From positions 21,154-85,153 of the forward strand of contig NZ_NINX01000018.1 in NCBI RefSeq assembly GCF_002188635.1: DNA of 64,000 nt, in the 5' to 3' direction. Both the position numbers and the translations under genes were made by a program. Position 1 is the stretch's first letter, and every line of letters begins with the position of its first letter. This document shows, piece after piece, positions 1-8,660 of this stretch. The notes under the pieces are model-generated. The model saw only the letters and a program-made list of their open reading frames with translations, was not told the DNA's origin and made no database searches. Origin of the DNA: Pigmentiphaga sp. NML030171. GTDB lineage: Bacteria > Pseudomonadota > Gammaproteobacteria > Burkholderiales > Burkholderiaceae_B.

Positions 1-1
1 C

Positions 2-79
2 GAACTGCACTTCGCCACGGCTGGCGGCAAGGAAACGCTGACCATAGGCAGTTGGACCTACGAAGCAGCCACGGGCTGA
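2..79 (+). CDS. C-terminal fragment of an unidentified protein
   Basis: Only the last 25 codons of a rightward gene lie in the window, ending in GSWTYEAATG and a TGA stop. The gene starts before position 1. The peptide (ELHFATAGGK near its start) is too short to assign to a family. That it is a true gene end is supported by two tandem intrinsic terminators on the same strand starting about 40 bp after the stop. No function can be proposed. Confidence 0.5.
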   Translation, partial: ELHFATAGGKETLTIGSWTYEAATG

Positions 80-83
80 CCTC

Positions 84-161
84 AAAAAATGCTCCCACGC
101 TAGGCCTTCGGGCCGTCGCTGCCCCCCGAGGGGGCGTTTTTGCCTTGGGGCGGCCCGGCGG
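84..161 (+). repeat. 78-bp tandem repeat, copy 1
   Basis: This unit runs from AAAAAATGCTCCCACGC to CGGCCCGGCGG and is followed at once by a second, nearly identical unit. The two differ by a few substitutions and one inserted C. Each holds a GC hairpin with a T run, plus the inverted GGCC-TTCG-GGCC motif. Confidence 0.85.
121..141 (+). terminator. Intrinsic terminator in repeat copy 1
   Basis: GCCCCC pairs with GGGGGC around a CGA loop, followed by G and five T. It lies about 40 bp after the stop of the partial gene at the left edge and should end its transcript. Confidence 0.8.
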
Positions 162-240
162 AAAAAATGCCCCCACGCTAGGCCCTTCGGGCCGTCGCTG
201 CCCCCCGAGGGGGCGTTTTTGCCTTGGGGCGGCCCGACGG
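162..240 (+). repeat. 78/79-bp tandem repeat, copy 2
   Basis: Second unit of the direct repeat, abutting the first. It carries one extra C in the GGCCC-TTCG-GGCC motif and CGACGG instead of CGGCGG at the end. It ends next to the A-run that forms the T tract of the opposing ppsA terminator. Confidence 0.85.
200..220 (+). terminator. Intrinsic terminator in repeat copy 2
   Basis: Same GCCCCC-CGA-GGGGGC hairpin and T run as in the first repeat copy, 79 bp further on. It is a second, back-up terminator made by the tandem duplication. Confidence 0.78.
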
Positions 241-241
241 C

Positions 242-271
242 AAAAAAAACGGCGCTCCAAAAGGAACGCCG
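242..271 (-). terminator. Intrinsic terminator of ppsA
   Basis: Read on the minus strand, CGGCGTTCC, a TTTT loop and GGAGCGCCG form a nine-pair stem (one G-U pair) followed by eight T. It lies about 100 bp beyond the ppsA stop, downstream of a composite palindromic repeat. Confidence 0.85.
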
Positions 272-298
272 CTCTCCACGAGCCCGGTTTTACCCCAG

Positions 299-371
299 GA
301 TGCGGTGGATCCGGCTTTGCCGGTCCACCCGCATCGCCCCCTGGGGGGCGCGCGTCAGCGCGTAGGGGGGG
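299..371 (-). repeat. Composite palindromic 3'-UTR repeat, copy A (after ppsA)
   Basis: Reading from the ppsA stop, a C run leads into TACGCGCTGACGCGCG, then a CCCCC/GGGGG palindrome, then a long hairpin with inner stem CCGGC-AAA-GCCGG and outer arms GATGCGG and CCGCATC. The element begins about four bases after the stop codon. Related copies follow tsf, rpsB and the GST gene, and one lies between smc and queF. Confidence 0.8.
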
Positions 372-374
372 ATC

Positions 375-2738
375 CTATTCAGCCAACTTCTTCCAAGTAT
401 CGACCACCGTATCCGGATTCAGCGAGATCGACTTGATGCCCTGGTCCTTCAGCCAGACCGCGAAGTCTGGATGATCCGAAGGACCTTGGCCGCAGATGCC
501 GACGTACTTGCCCGCCTTCAGGCAAGCCTCGATGGCACGCTGCAGCAGCGCCTGGACGGCCGGATCGCGCTCGTCGAAGTCTGCGGCCAGCAGTTCCAGG
601 CCCGAGTCGCGGTCCAGGCCCAGGGTGAGCTGGGTCAGGTCGTTCGAACCGATCGAGAAGCCGTCGAAGTATTCGAGGAACTGCTCGGCCAGCACGGCGT
701 TGGACGGGACTTCGCACATCATGATCAGGCGCAGGCCGTTCTCGCCGCGCTTGAGCTGGTTGTCGGCCAGGAGGCCGACCACGCGCTCGGCCTGCTTGAG
801 CGTGCGCACGAAGGGAACCATGATCTCGACGTTGGTCAGGCCCATGTCCTGGCGCACGCGGCGCAGCGCCTCGCATTCCATGCGGAAGCACTCGGCGAAC
901 TCCTCAGCGATGTAGCGCGAGGCGCCGCGGAAGCCCAGCATGGGGTTCTCTTCCTCGGGCTCGTAGCGCGAGCCGCCGATGAGCTTGCGGTATTCGTTCG
1001 ACTTGAAGTCGGACATGCGCACGATGACCGGCTTGGGATAGAAGGCCGCCGCGATCGTGGCGATGCCCTCGGCCAGCTTGTCGACGAAGAACGCGCGCGG
1101 GCTGGCGTAGCCCCGGGCCACCGATTCCACCGCCTTCTTCAGGTCGCCGTCGACATTCGGATAGTCGAGGATGGCCTTGGGGTGGATGCCGATGTTGTTG
1201 TTGATGATGAATTCCAGGCGGGCCAGGCCCACGCCGCCGTTCGGGATCTGCGCGAAGTCGTAGGCGAGCTGCGGGTTGCCCACGTTCATCATGATCTTGA
1301 CGTCGATGGCGGGCATTTCGCCGCGTCGGACTTCCTCGACCTCGGTTTCCAGCAGGCCGTCGTAGATCCGGCCCTCGTCGCCTTCGGCGCAGGACACGGT
1401 GACCATGGCGCCGTCGGCCAGCACGCTGGTGGCGTCGCCGCTACCGACGACCGCCGGGATGCCCAGTTCGCGCGCGATGATGGCCGCGTGGCAGGTCCGG
1501 CCGCCACGGTTGGTGACGATGGCCGAGGCGCGCTTCATGACCGGTTCCCAGTTGGGATCGGTCATGTCGGTGACCAGCACGTCGCCAGGCTGGACCTTGT
1601 CCATGTCGGCGATGTCGGCCACCAGGCGCACCGGGCCCGAGCCGATCTTCTGGCCGATGGCGCGGCCCGTGACCAGCACGTTGCCGGTGGCCTTCAGGCG
1701 GTAGCGCTGCTGCACGTCGTTGCCGGACTGCTGCGACTTCACGGTTTCCGGGCGGGCCTGCAGGATGTAGATCTTGCCGTCGTTGCCGTCGCGGCCCCAT
1801 TCGATGTCCATGGGACGGCCGTAGTGCTTTTCGATGATGACGGCGTAGCGCGCCAGCTCGATCACGTCGTCATCGGACAGCGAGAAGCGGTTGCGCTGTT
1901 CGGGCGCGACGTCGACCGTGCGCACGGCGCGGCCTTCGGTGCGGGCCGGGTCGAATTCCATCTTGATCAGCTTGGAGCCGATGCGGCGGCTGACGATGGG
2001 ATACTTGCCGGCTTCCAGCGTGGGCTTGAAGACGTAGAACTCGTCGGGGTTGACCGCGCCCTGCACCACCGTCTCGCCCAGGCCGTAGGACGAGGTGATG
2101 AAGACGACGTCGGGGAAGCCCGATTCGGTGTCGATGGTGAACATGACGCCGGCCGCGCCGGTGTCGGAGCGGACCATGCGCTGGATGCCGGCGGACAAGG
2201 CCACGTCGGCATGGGCGAAGCCCTTGTGCACGCGATACGAGATGGCGCGGTCGTTGTACAGCGACGCGAACACGTGGCGGATCTTGTCCAACACGTCGTC
2301 GATGCCGACCACGTTCAGGAAGGTTTCCTGCTGGCCGGCGAACGAGGCGTCGGGCAGGTCTTCGGCGGTGGCGGACGAACGGACGGCGAACGAACCCTTG
2401 CCGTCGGCGTCGAGCTTGGCGAACGCTTCACGGATGTCCTTCTCGAACTTGGCCGAGAACGGAGCATCGACGATCCATTGCCGGATTTCCGCGCCGGTTT
2501 CGGCGAGCGCGCGCACGTCTTCCGGATTCAGGGAAGACAGGCGTTCGTTGATCCGGGTATCCAGGCCCGAATCCTTCAGGAAATCGCGGAAAGCCTCTGC
2601 CGTCGTGGCAAAGCCCCCGGGCACGCGGACTCCGGCGCCGGTGAGCTGGCTGATCATCTCTCCAAGTGAGGCGTTCTTTCCTCCTACCGAGTCAACATCC
2701 GTCATCCGGAGTTGCTCGAACGGCACAACATAAGACAT
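375..2738 (-). CDS. ppsA: Phosphoenolpyruvate synthase
   Basis: The enzyme converts pyruvate, ATP and water to PEP, AMP and phosphate in the cytoplasm, the entry step to gluconeogenesis from three-carbon substrates. At 787 aa it has the usual family length. The N-terminal ATP-grasp-like domain begins around [14 protein letters not shown] and includes [15 protein letters not shown]. The swivelling domain carries the phosphorylated His in [15 protein letters not shown] (about residue 417). The C-terminal PEP-utiliser barrel has [15 protein letters not shown] and the catalytic Cys in [11 protein letters not shown]. The ATG has GGGGA five bases upstream. It is divergent from ppsR, whose product controls PpsA by reversible phosphorylation in other bacteria. 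Confidence 0.97.
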   Translation of the reverse strand: MSYVVPFEQLRMTDVDSVGGKNASLGEMISQLTGAGVRVPGGFATTAEAFRDFLKDSGLDTRINERLSSLNPEDVRALAETGAEIRQWIVDAPFSAKFEKDIREAFAKLDADGKGSFAVRSSATAEDLPDASFAGQQETFLNVVGIDDVLDKIRHVFASLYNDRAISYRVHKGFAHADVALSAGIQRMVRSDTGAAGVMFTIDTESGFPDVVFITSSYGLGETVVQGAVNPDEFYVFKPTLEAGKYPIVSRRIGSKLIKMEFDPARTEGRAVRTVDVAPEQRNRFSLSDDDVIELARYAVIIEKHYGRPMDIEWGRDGNDGKIYILQARPETVKSQQSGNDVQQRYRLKATGNVLVTGRAIGQKIGSGPVRLVADIADMDKVQPGDVLVTDMTDPNWEPVMKRASAIVTNRGGRTCHAAIIARELGIPAVVGSGDATSVLADGAMVTVSCAEGDEGRIYDGLLETEVEEVRRGEMPAIDVKIMMNVGNPQLAYDFAQIPNGGVGLARLEFIINNNIGIHPKAILDYPNVDGDLKKAVESVARGYASPRAFFVDKLAEGIATIAAAFYPKPVIVRMSDFKSNEYRKLIGGSRYEPEEENPMLGFRGASRYIAEEFAECFRMECEALRRVRQDMGLTNVEIMVPFVRTLKQAERVVGLLADNQLKRGENGLRLIMMCEVPSNAVLAEQFLEYFDGFSIGSNDLTQLTLGLDRDSGLELLAADFDERDPAVQALLQRAIEACLKAGKYVGICGQGPSDHPDFAVWLKDQGIKSISLNPDTVVDTWKKLAE

Positions 2739-2986
2739 GAAAGTCCCCTATTACAATGGCAAGAAAGCTTGTTTGGCGAGCACACGCGCCGGGCGATTCC
2801 GCGCCGCAATGCATGGTGTGCTGGCCAAACCCGCCTCCGCCGCGGCCCAGGGCTCCGTAAGCCTGGGCGTGCGCCATGCGTAACCGGGGTAATCCCCGGA
2901 TTGTACGCCGGCCGCCGGCCTTTCTGCACATTGCTTGCTTCGTTTGCCTTTCCCATCCCCGGAAACCCTGTTTTTGCGAGATATCC

Positions 2987-3835
2987 ATGCCTCAACCCGC
3001 CCCCGCCGCGAATTCGTACCTGCGCACCGTATTCGTGGTCTCCGACGGCACCGGCATCACCGCCGAGACCTTCGCCCACTCGGTCCTGGCGCAGTTCGAG
3101 AACGCCCGCTTCCGCCATATCAGGCTTCCTTTCATTGATTCGGTGGACAAGGCCGCCGACGTGGCCGCGCGGATCGACGCCGCCTTCACGGCGGACGGGC
3201 AGCGCCCCATCGTCTTCAGCACCCTGGTCAATTCCGAGATCAATACCCGCGTGCGCCAGGCCAACGGCCTGTTCCTGGACCTGTTCTCGACCTTCGTCGA
3301 GCCCATCGAGCAGGAACTGAACATCAAGTCCAGCCATTCGATCGGCCGCTCGCACAACATGGCCAACACCAAGCAGTACCAGAGCCGGATCGAGGCCATC
3401 AACTTCAGCCTGGCGCACGACGACGGACAGTTCATCAAGGGCCTGGAACAGGCCGACGTGATCCTGGTGGGCGTGTCGCGCTGCGGCAAGACGCCCACCA
3501 GCCTGTACCTGGCCATGCAGTACGGGATCAAGGCCGCCAACGTGCCGCTGATTCCCGACGACTTCGAGCGCGACGCCCTGCCCTCGGCCATCCTGCCTCA
3601 CCGCAACAAGCTGTTCGGGCTGACCATCCAGCCCGAGCGCCTGGCCGAGGTCCGCAACGAGCGCCGCCCCGACAGCCGCTATGCCTCGCTGGAGCAGTGC
3701 CGCTACGAGGTGGCCGAGGCCGAGAAGCTGATGCGCCGCGAAAGCATCCGCTGGCTGTCGACCACCACCAAGTCGATAGAGGAAATCTCGACCACCGTGC
3801 TGCAGAAGATCGGGCTGGAAGGCCGGTTCTATTAA
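2987..3835 (+). CDS. ppsR: PEP synthase regulatory protein (kinase/pyrophosphorylase)
   Basis: DUF299-family bifunctional enzyme that phosphorylates PEP synthase with ADP as donor and removes the phosphate by Pi-dependent phosphorolysis. The 282-aa product starts [10 protein letters not shown] and shows [11 protein letters not shown] near the N terminus and the P-loop GVSRCGKT near residue 162. I chose the ATG at 2987, where family homology begins; the frame stays open further upstream but that extension is not family-like. It lies opposite ppsA across a 248-bp divergent intergenic region and stops one base before the converging LysR gene ends. Confidence 0.93.
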   Translation: MPQPAPAANSYLRTVFVVSDGTGITAETFAHSVLAQFENARFRHIRLPFIDSVDKAADVAARIDAAFTADGQRPIVFSTLVNSEINTRVRQANGLFLDLFSTFVEPIEQELNIKSSHSIGRSHNMANTKQYQSRIEAINFSLAHDDGQFIKGLEQADVILVGVSRCGKTPTSLYLAMQYGIKAANVPLIPDDFERDALPSAILPHRNKLFGLTIQPERLAEVRNERRPDSRYASLEQCRYEVAEAEKLMRRESIRWLSTTTKSIEEISTTVLQKIGLEGRFY

Positions 3836-3836
3836 G

Positions 3837-4751
3837 TCAGGAAGCAGGCCGCGGCGGGCGCGCCAGCGCCTCGCTTTCGGCCGCATGGGGCCGGGCCGCG
3901 ACCTCCAGGCACTCGCGCAGCACGTTCAGCAGTTCGCGCCGCCTGGGTTCGCGGGGCATGACCAGGCCCAGCTCGCGGTGGAAGACGTCCTTGCCCAGCG
4001 AGACCGCCCGGACGCCCGGCGGCAGGCTGTTGCTGCGCGTGATGGGCACCAGCGACACGCCCAGCCCGGCCGCCACCATCGCCACCATGGCATCCACGTC
4101 CTCGATGTCCAGCATGGCCTCGACATGCAGGTCGTGCCGGCGCAGGAAATGCTCGACCCCCCGCCCGCCGAACGAGGCACGGTCGTAGCGGATGAAGGGG
4201 TGGGCGGCCAGCAACTGGCGCCAGTCCTCGCCCGGGACGCCCTCCGGCACCGCCAGCACGAAGGGTTCGCGCACCAGCGGCTGCCATAGCAGCTCGCGCG
4301 GCAGCATGAAGGGCGGCGCGATCATCAGCGCGGCGTCCAGCTCGCCGCTGTCGACCTGGCCGATCAGGAACAGCGACGAACCGTGCACCAGCCGCACCGA
4401 TACCAGGGGATGGCGGCCCCGCAGGATGCCCAGCGCCGTGGGCAGCATGCCCACCTGGGCGGTCTGGATCGCCCCCATCCTGACCGTGCCGCGCAGTTCG
4501 CGGCTGGTCACCCGCACGGCCAGCTCGTCGAACAACCCGACGATCTGGCGAGCCATTTCCACCGCTTCCTCTCCCGCCTCGTTCAGCGTGGCCGAGCGTC
4601 CGGTCCGGGTGAACAGGGGCGCGCCCAGCGCCTCCTCCAGGCGTTGCATCTGGGCGCTGACGGCCGACTGCGTCAGGCCGATGCGGGCCCCCGCCGCGGC
4701 GAACGTGCCCCAGCGCACGACCGCAAGAAACGTCTTCAGCTCGCGCAGCAC
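3837..4751 (-). CDS. LysR-family transcriptional regulator
   Basis: A 304-aa LysR-type activator/repressor. The winged helix-turn-helix is at residues 1-60 (LTQSAVSAQMQRLEEALGAPLF), followed by a periplasmic-binding-like effector domain. I chose the GTG at 4751 because GGAGAAGG sits five bases upstream and the product then begins LRELKTFLAVV, as is usual for the family; a TTG at 4766 is the alternative. It is divergent from the catabolic operon beginning with two Bug receptor genes, so it probably controls that operon. The inducer is unknown. Confidence 0.9.
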   Translation of the reverse strand: MLRELKTFLAVVRWGTFAAAGARIGLTQSAVSAQMQRLEEALGAPLFTRTGRSATLNEAGEEAVEMARQIVGLFDELAVRVTSRELRGTVRMGAIQTAQVGMLPTALGILRGRHPLVSVRLVHGSSLFLIGQVDSGELDAALMIAPPFMLPRELLWQPLVREPFVLAVPEGVPGEDWRQLLAAHPFIRYDRASFGGRGVEHFLRRHDLHVEAMLDIEDVDAMVAMVAAGLGVSLVPITRSNSLPPGVRAVSLGKDVFHRELGLVMPREPRRRELLNVLRECLEVAARPHAAESEALARPPRPAS

Positions 4752-5057
4752 GACGGCCTTCTCCAAATGATCAAAAAAATTTGACCTCAGACGAAAAACA
4801 AAGCGTTTTAGTTTAAGGATTTTTGTTTATACCATGGCTGTCATGGATGCCTGCCTTGGCGTCGCTTCCCACTTCGAACCCCTGGACACTGCCCTCCCCG
4901 CAGCGGGGCTAACTTCGCCCAAAAACAATTAAATCAACTAAAAACCAAATAAATACATCAAACTTCTTTCAACTTCATGGCACAGCACTTGCTTGATAAC
5001 CCAGGAGACGGCGCGCAATCCCGCGTTCGCCCCTCTCTCTTGAATGGAACAGCAGGT
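4752..5057. promoter_or_regulatory. AT-rich divergent control region between LysR gene and catabolic operon
   Basis: About 306 bp without a convincing gene and visibly richer in A/T than its surroundings (for example ATTAAATCAACTAAAAACC near 4928). On the minus strand TATAAA lies at 4831-4826 as a possible -10 for the LysR gene. A dyad, CCATG-N5-CATGG, overlaps the region just upstream of it. This layout fits a shared, autoregulated LysR promoter region. Confidence 0.5.
4832..4846. promoter_or_regulatory. Candidate LysR operator dyad
   Basis: CCATG-GCTGT-CATGG is a perfect 5-bp interrupted palindrome next to the minus-strand TATAAA of the LysR gene. The position would suit negative autoregulation. 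Assignment as the operator is inference from position and symmetry only. Confidence 0.35.
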
Positions 5058-6008
5058 ATGAAGATCCCCTCCTTTCTAGCGGCCGCCGCGCTGGCCCTGA
5101 CCCTGGCCCTGCCGGCCCATGCCTACCCGGACCGGCCGATCACCATCGTGGTGCCGTTCTCGGCCGGCGCCGGCACCGATCTGACCGCCCGCCTCCTCGC
5201 GCGCACCATGGAGAAGCACGCGGGCCGCAGCGTCGTGGTGGTGAACCGCGCCGGCGCCGGCGGCGAGATCGGCATGGCGTCGGTGGCCAACGCGGCGCCC
5301 GACGGTTACACGCTGTCCATCCTGAACACGCCCAACGTGCTGACCATTCCCATCGAACGCCGGGCGCAGTTCAGCCTGTCCAGCTTCGACGTGATCGCCA
5401 ATATCGTGGACGACCCCGGCACCCTGAGCGTGCGCGGCGACAGTCCGCTGCGCGGTATCCAGGAACTGGTGGACGCGGCTCGCAAGGCACCGGGAACGCT
5501 GACCTACGGGACGGCCGGCGTCGGCTCGGCCGGCCATATTTCCATGCTGCTGCTGGAGCAGGCCGCCGGCATACGGCTGCGCCACGTGCCCTTCAAGGGC
5601 ACGGCGGACGTGGCAACGGCCTTGCTGGGCGGCCACATCGACATCGCCACCGCCAACCTGGGCGAGGCCCTGGGTTTTTCCAAGGGCAAGCAGTGGCGCA
5701 TCCTGGGCCAGATGGCGTCCAGCCGGTCCCCCATGGCGACGGACCTGCCCACCTTCGCCGAGGCCGGCTATCCCATCGAAAGCGGTTCGCTGCGCGGGCT
5801 GGGCGCGCCGCGCGGCACGCCGCCGGAAACGCTCAGGGCGCTCTCGGCGCTGGTGGACAAGGCCATCAACGACCCCGACTTCCGCCAGGCGGCCCGGGGG
5901 GCCGAGCAGAACGTCCGCTACCTGCCGCGCGACGACTACGCGCTCCTGCTGACGGGCATGCAGGGCCAGTTCGAGAAACTGTGGGCGGCCTCGCCCTGGA
6001 ATCAATGA
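5058..6008 (+). CDS. Bug-family (TctC-type) periplasmic solute-binding protein 1
   Basis: Tripartite tricarboxylate transporter receptor, 316 aa. Residues 1-22 form a Sec signal peptide ending PAHA, and the mature protein starts with the family hallmark YPDRPITIVVPFSAGAGTD. Such receptors bind small carboxylates or amides in the periplasm. The ATG at 5058 is preferred because it gives an intact signal peptide; an in-frame upstream ATG adds a non-signal extension. No TctA/TctB membrane genes are nearby, so either transport uses an unlinked permease or the protein is a sensor. It is the first gene of the LysR-linked operon. Confidence 0.92.
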   Translation: MKIPSFLAAAALALTLALPAHAYPDRPITIVVPFSAGAGTDLTARLLARTMEKHAGRSVVVVNRAGAGGEIGMASVANAAPDGYTLSILNTPNVLTIPIERRAQFSLSSFDVIANIVDDPGTLSVRGDSPLRGIQELVDAARKAPGTLTYGTAGVGSAGHISMLLLEQAAGIRLRHVPFKGTADVATALLGGHIDIATANLGEALGFSKGKQWRILGQMASSRSPMATDLPTFAEAGYPIESGSLRGLGAPRGTPPETLRALSALVDKAINDPDFRQAARGAEQNVRYLPRDDYALLLTGMQGQFEKLWAASPWNQ

Positions 6009-6046
6009 TGCCGAGCCCCTCGTTCCCCCCGCACCGGACCGCCACC

Positions 6047-7003
6047 ATGAAAACCGCCCTTCGCTTCCTTCTTTCCGCCCTCGCGCTGGCCGGCGCCTGC
6101 GCCGCGCACGCCGCCTATCCCGACCGCCCCATCACCATGATCGTGCCGTTCAGCGCGGGCGCCGGCACCGACCTGACCGCGCGCACCGTCGCCCAGTGCA
6201 TGGAAGGCCAGATCAAGGGTGCCACCATCGTCGTCACCAACCGCCCCGGCGCCAGCGGCGACATCGGCCTGGCGGCGCTGGCCACGGCCGCGCCCGACGG
6301 CTATACCCTGGGCATCGTCAACACGCCCGGCGTGGTCAGCATCCCGATCGAGCGCCAGACGCGCTACACCGTCGCCAGCTTCGACTTCCTGGGCGCCGTG
6401 GCCGATGCGCCGGGCACGATCAGCGTGCACGCCGACAGCGGCATCCACTCCATCCAGGACCTGGTGCGCGCGGCCAAGGCGAAACCGGGCGGGATCACCG
6501 TGGGTACGCAAGGCGTGGGCTCGGCCGGCCACATCGCGCTCCTGCTGCTGGAGCAGTCGGCAGGCATCGAACTGACCCCGGTGCCGTTCCAGGGTGCGGC
6601 GCCCGCGCGCACCGCGCTGCTGGGCAAGGTGATCGACTCCACCATGGCCAACGTGGACGAGGCCGTGGGTTTCCGCAACGGATCGCCGTGGCGCATCCTG
6701 GGCGTGATGAGCGATACCCGCTCGCCCGTGGCCGCCGACCTGCCCACGTTCAAGGAAGCCGGCTACGACATCGTGGCGGGCTCCATGCGCGGCTTCGCCG
6801 GCCCCAAGGGCATGCCGCGCGAGGTGGTCAAGACACTATCCGACGCCATCCGCACCTGCGCCGCCGACCCGGTGTTCCTGGACCGCGCGCAGAAAGCCTT
6901 CCTGCCCGTGCGCTATCTGCCGCCGCAGGAACACCTGGACAGCCTGCGGCGCCTGGACACCTCGCTGCGCGAGCTGTGGAAGGCCAAGCCCTGGAACCAA
7001 TGA
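6047..7003 (+). CDS. Bug-family (TctC-type) periplasmic solute-binding protein 2
   Basis: Second receptor, 318 aa, clearly paralogous to the preceding one. It has a 22-residue signal peptide ending in AHA, then AYPDRPITMIVPFSAGAGTD, and both proteins share VGSAGHI and LLLEQ segments. Adjacent duplication suggests that two related ligands, or substrate and product, are recognised. It begins 38 bases after the first receptor gene. The ligand cannot be read from sequence; the neighbouring hydrolases suggest a carboxylated amide, lactam or hydantoin-like compound. Confidence 0.92.
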   Translation: MKTALRFLLSALALAGACAAHAAYPDRPITMIVPFSAGAGTDLTARTVAQCMEGQIKGATIVVTNRPGASGDIGLAALATAAPDGYTLGIVNTPGVVSIPIERQTRYTVASFDFLGAVADAPGTISVHADSGIHSIQDLVRAAKAKPGGITVGTQGVGSAGHIALLLLEQSAGIELTPVPFQGAAPARTALLGKVIDSTMANVDEAVGFRNGSPWRILGVMSDTRSPVAADLPTFKEAGYDIVAGSMRGFAGPKGMPREVVKTLSDAIRTCAADPVFLDRAQKAFLPVRYLPPQEHLDSLRRLDTSLRELWKAKPWNQ

Positions 7004-7056
7004 CCCCTTCACCCCAACGGCGGACCTTCCGCCATCCTGAACGAGACGAACGCTTC

Positions 7057-7836
7057 ATGAGAACCGACCACAGCACCTATGCGGACATCCGCGCCTACCT
7101 GAAGAATCACGACACCCTGCTGGTCCCGGTGGGCGCCACCGAGCAATACGGCTCGCACCTGGCCACGGGCACGGAACTGCGGCTGTGCGAGATGATCGCC
7201 ACCGAGGTCGGTGCGCTGACGGGCTTTGCCGTGACGCCCATCATCCCGGTCAACTACTCCGCCATGTTCCTGGATTACCCCGGCACGCTGTCGGTGTCCA
7301 TGGCCACGCTGGAACGCTACCTGGACGAGATGTGCGACGGCCTGGCCGGCCAGGGCTTTCGCCATTTCATGTTCGTCAACATCCATGCCGGCTCGCTCGG
7401 TCCGATCGAAAGCGTCTGCCGCAATCTGCGCCGGCGCCATGGCGCGGTGGGCGGCACCATCGATGTCTTCACGGTGATGCGCGACGTCGGCGGCGTCGAA
7501 TTCAAGACCAGGAAATCGCCCTCGGGCCATGCCTCGGAAATGGTGACCTCGGTGGCGCTGGCCAAGTGCCCGGAGCTGGTCTTCATGGACCGCGCCCAGG
7601 CCACCGAATCGCTGCGCCCCTTCGTGGACGGCGTCAAGACAGTGTCCAGCGGCAAGGTCAGCCTGGGCAAGTCCAGCTTCTCGGTATTCAGCGACATCAG
7701 CGACTATGCTCCCATCGGCACCCAGGGCGACCCGACCGGCGCCACCGCCGAGCAGGGGCACCAGGTATGGAACGCCGCGGTGGACTACCTGGCCGAGGCC
7801 GCCAGGAAGTTCAGCCAGATGTCGTTCCAGGCATAG
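7057..7836 (+). CDS. Creatininase-family amidohydrolase
   Basis: A 259-aa protein of the creatininase/MftE superfamily, metal-dependent hydrolases that open cyclic amides or cleave peptide-like bonds. VGATEQYGSHLATGTE aligns with the usual EQHGPHLP...TD block, and NIHAGS with NGHGGN. GHASEMVTS matches the C-terminal HAGE-ETS motif. Two predicted metal ligands differ: the His after EQ is Tyr, and the Asp of the TD pair is Glu. The protein may bind one metal or use a different chemistry. It lies third in the LysR-linked operon. Family assignment is firm; the substrate is unknown. Confidence 0.85.
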   Translation: MRTDHSTYADIRAYLKNHDTLLVPVGATEQYGSHLATGTELRLCEMIATEVGALTGFAVTPIIPVNYSAMFLDYPGTLSVSMATLERYLDEMCDGLAGQGFRHFMFVNIHAGSLGPIESVCRNLRRRHGAVGGTIDVFTVMRDVGGVEFKTRKSPSGHASEMVTSVALAKCPELVFMDRAQATESLRPFVDGVKTVSSGKVSLGKSSFSVFSDISDYAPIGTQGDPTGATAEQGHQVWNAAVDYLAEAARKFSQMSFQA

Positions 7837-7845
7837 GGAGCGGCC

Positions 7846-8628
7846 ATGCGCAACAATCCGCTGAAAGCGCTCTGGCGGGCCGGCAAGCCGGCCTTCGGCA
7901 CCTGGGCCACGCTGGTGCACCATCCGCGCTTCATGAAGCTCCTGGCCGTGACGGGCCTGGACTTCGTGCTGATCGAGATGGAGCACAGCGACTTCACCAT
8001 CGCCGAGGTCGGCACGCTGTGCCTGGTCGCGCGTGAAGCCGGCATCGTGCCCATCGTGCGGCCCGCGGGCACGCAGCCGCACGACTACACGCGGCCGCTG
8101 GACGCCGGCGCCATGGGCCTGCTGCTGCCCAACGTGGAGACGGCCGGGCAGCTCGAATCCATCCTGCGCGCCACCAAGTACCACCCGCGCGGCGAACGCA
8201 TCCTGAACATGCGCGGCCCGCACACCGACTACGTCCGGCTGACCCAGCCGCTGGAGCAGATCCAGGCCATGAACGAGCACACCCTGACGGTGGCGATGAT
8301 GGAGTCGCAACGCGGCCTGGACAACCTGGACGCCATCTGCCGCGTGCCGGGACTGGACGCCGTCATGATCGGGCCCGACGACCTGTCGCAGGCGCTGGGC
8401 GTGCCCGGCGACATGAAGCATGCGCGCATGGTCGAGGCCACCGAGCACGTCATCGCCACCTGCCAGCGCCACGACGTGCCCTGGGGCTTCAGTTGCCAGG
8501 ACCCGGCCAGCGCCGCCGAATGGATAGGCCGCGGCATCCGGTGGATGCCCTATGCCAACGACGCCGCGGCGCTGTTCAACACCTTCAGCTCGGCCGCGCA
8601 GCAGCTCAAGCGCGCGGCGGGCCGCTAG
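7846..8628 (+). CDS. HpcH/HpaI-family class II aldolase
   Basis: A 260-aa metal-dependent aldolase of the HpaI/GarL type, which cleaves 2-keto-acid aldols to pyruvate plus an aldehyde. Family residues are visible: EMEHSDF (catalytic His), PIVRP (Arg), MMESQRGLDN (metal Glu) and GPDDLSQALG (metal Asp). It follows the creatininase-family gene by nine bases. In this operon it probably performs the terminal carbon-carbon cleavage that feeds central metabolism, which is inference. Confidence 0.9.
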   Translation: MRNNPLKALWRAGKPAFGTWATLVHHPRFMKLLAVTGLDFVLIEMEHSDFTIAEVGTLCLVAREAGIVPIVRPAGTQPHDYTRPLDAGAMGLLLPNVETAGQLESILRATKYHPRGERILNMRGPHTDYVRLTQPLEQIQAMNEHTLTVAMMESQRGLDNLDAICRVPGLDAVMIGPDDLSQALGVPGDMKHARMVEATEHVIATCQRHDVPWGFSCQDPASAAEWIGRGIRWMPYANDAAALFNTFSSAAQQLKRAAGR

Positions 8629-8660
8629 CCCCCCATTCCTTCATAGACCAGGAGTCTTCG

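Noticed and set aside
84..240. CRISPR-like array
   Set aside because: Only two directly abutting units without unique spacers, and each contains a terminator; this is a tandem duplication.
471..2669. 732-codon open frame opposite ppsA
   Set aside because: Composition is His/Asp/Arg/Ala-rich with no motif, typical of an antisense frame under a GC-rich gene; ppsA is certain.
6047..7003. Lipoprotein signal in the second Bug receptor (AGAC in the signal)
   Set aside because: The residue three before Cys is Ala, not Leu/Val/Ile, and a normal AHA cleavage site follows.
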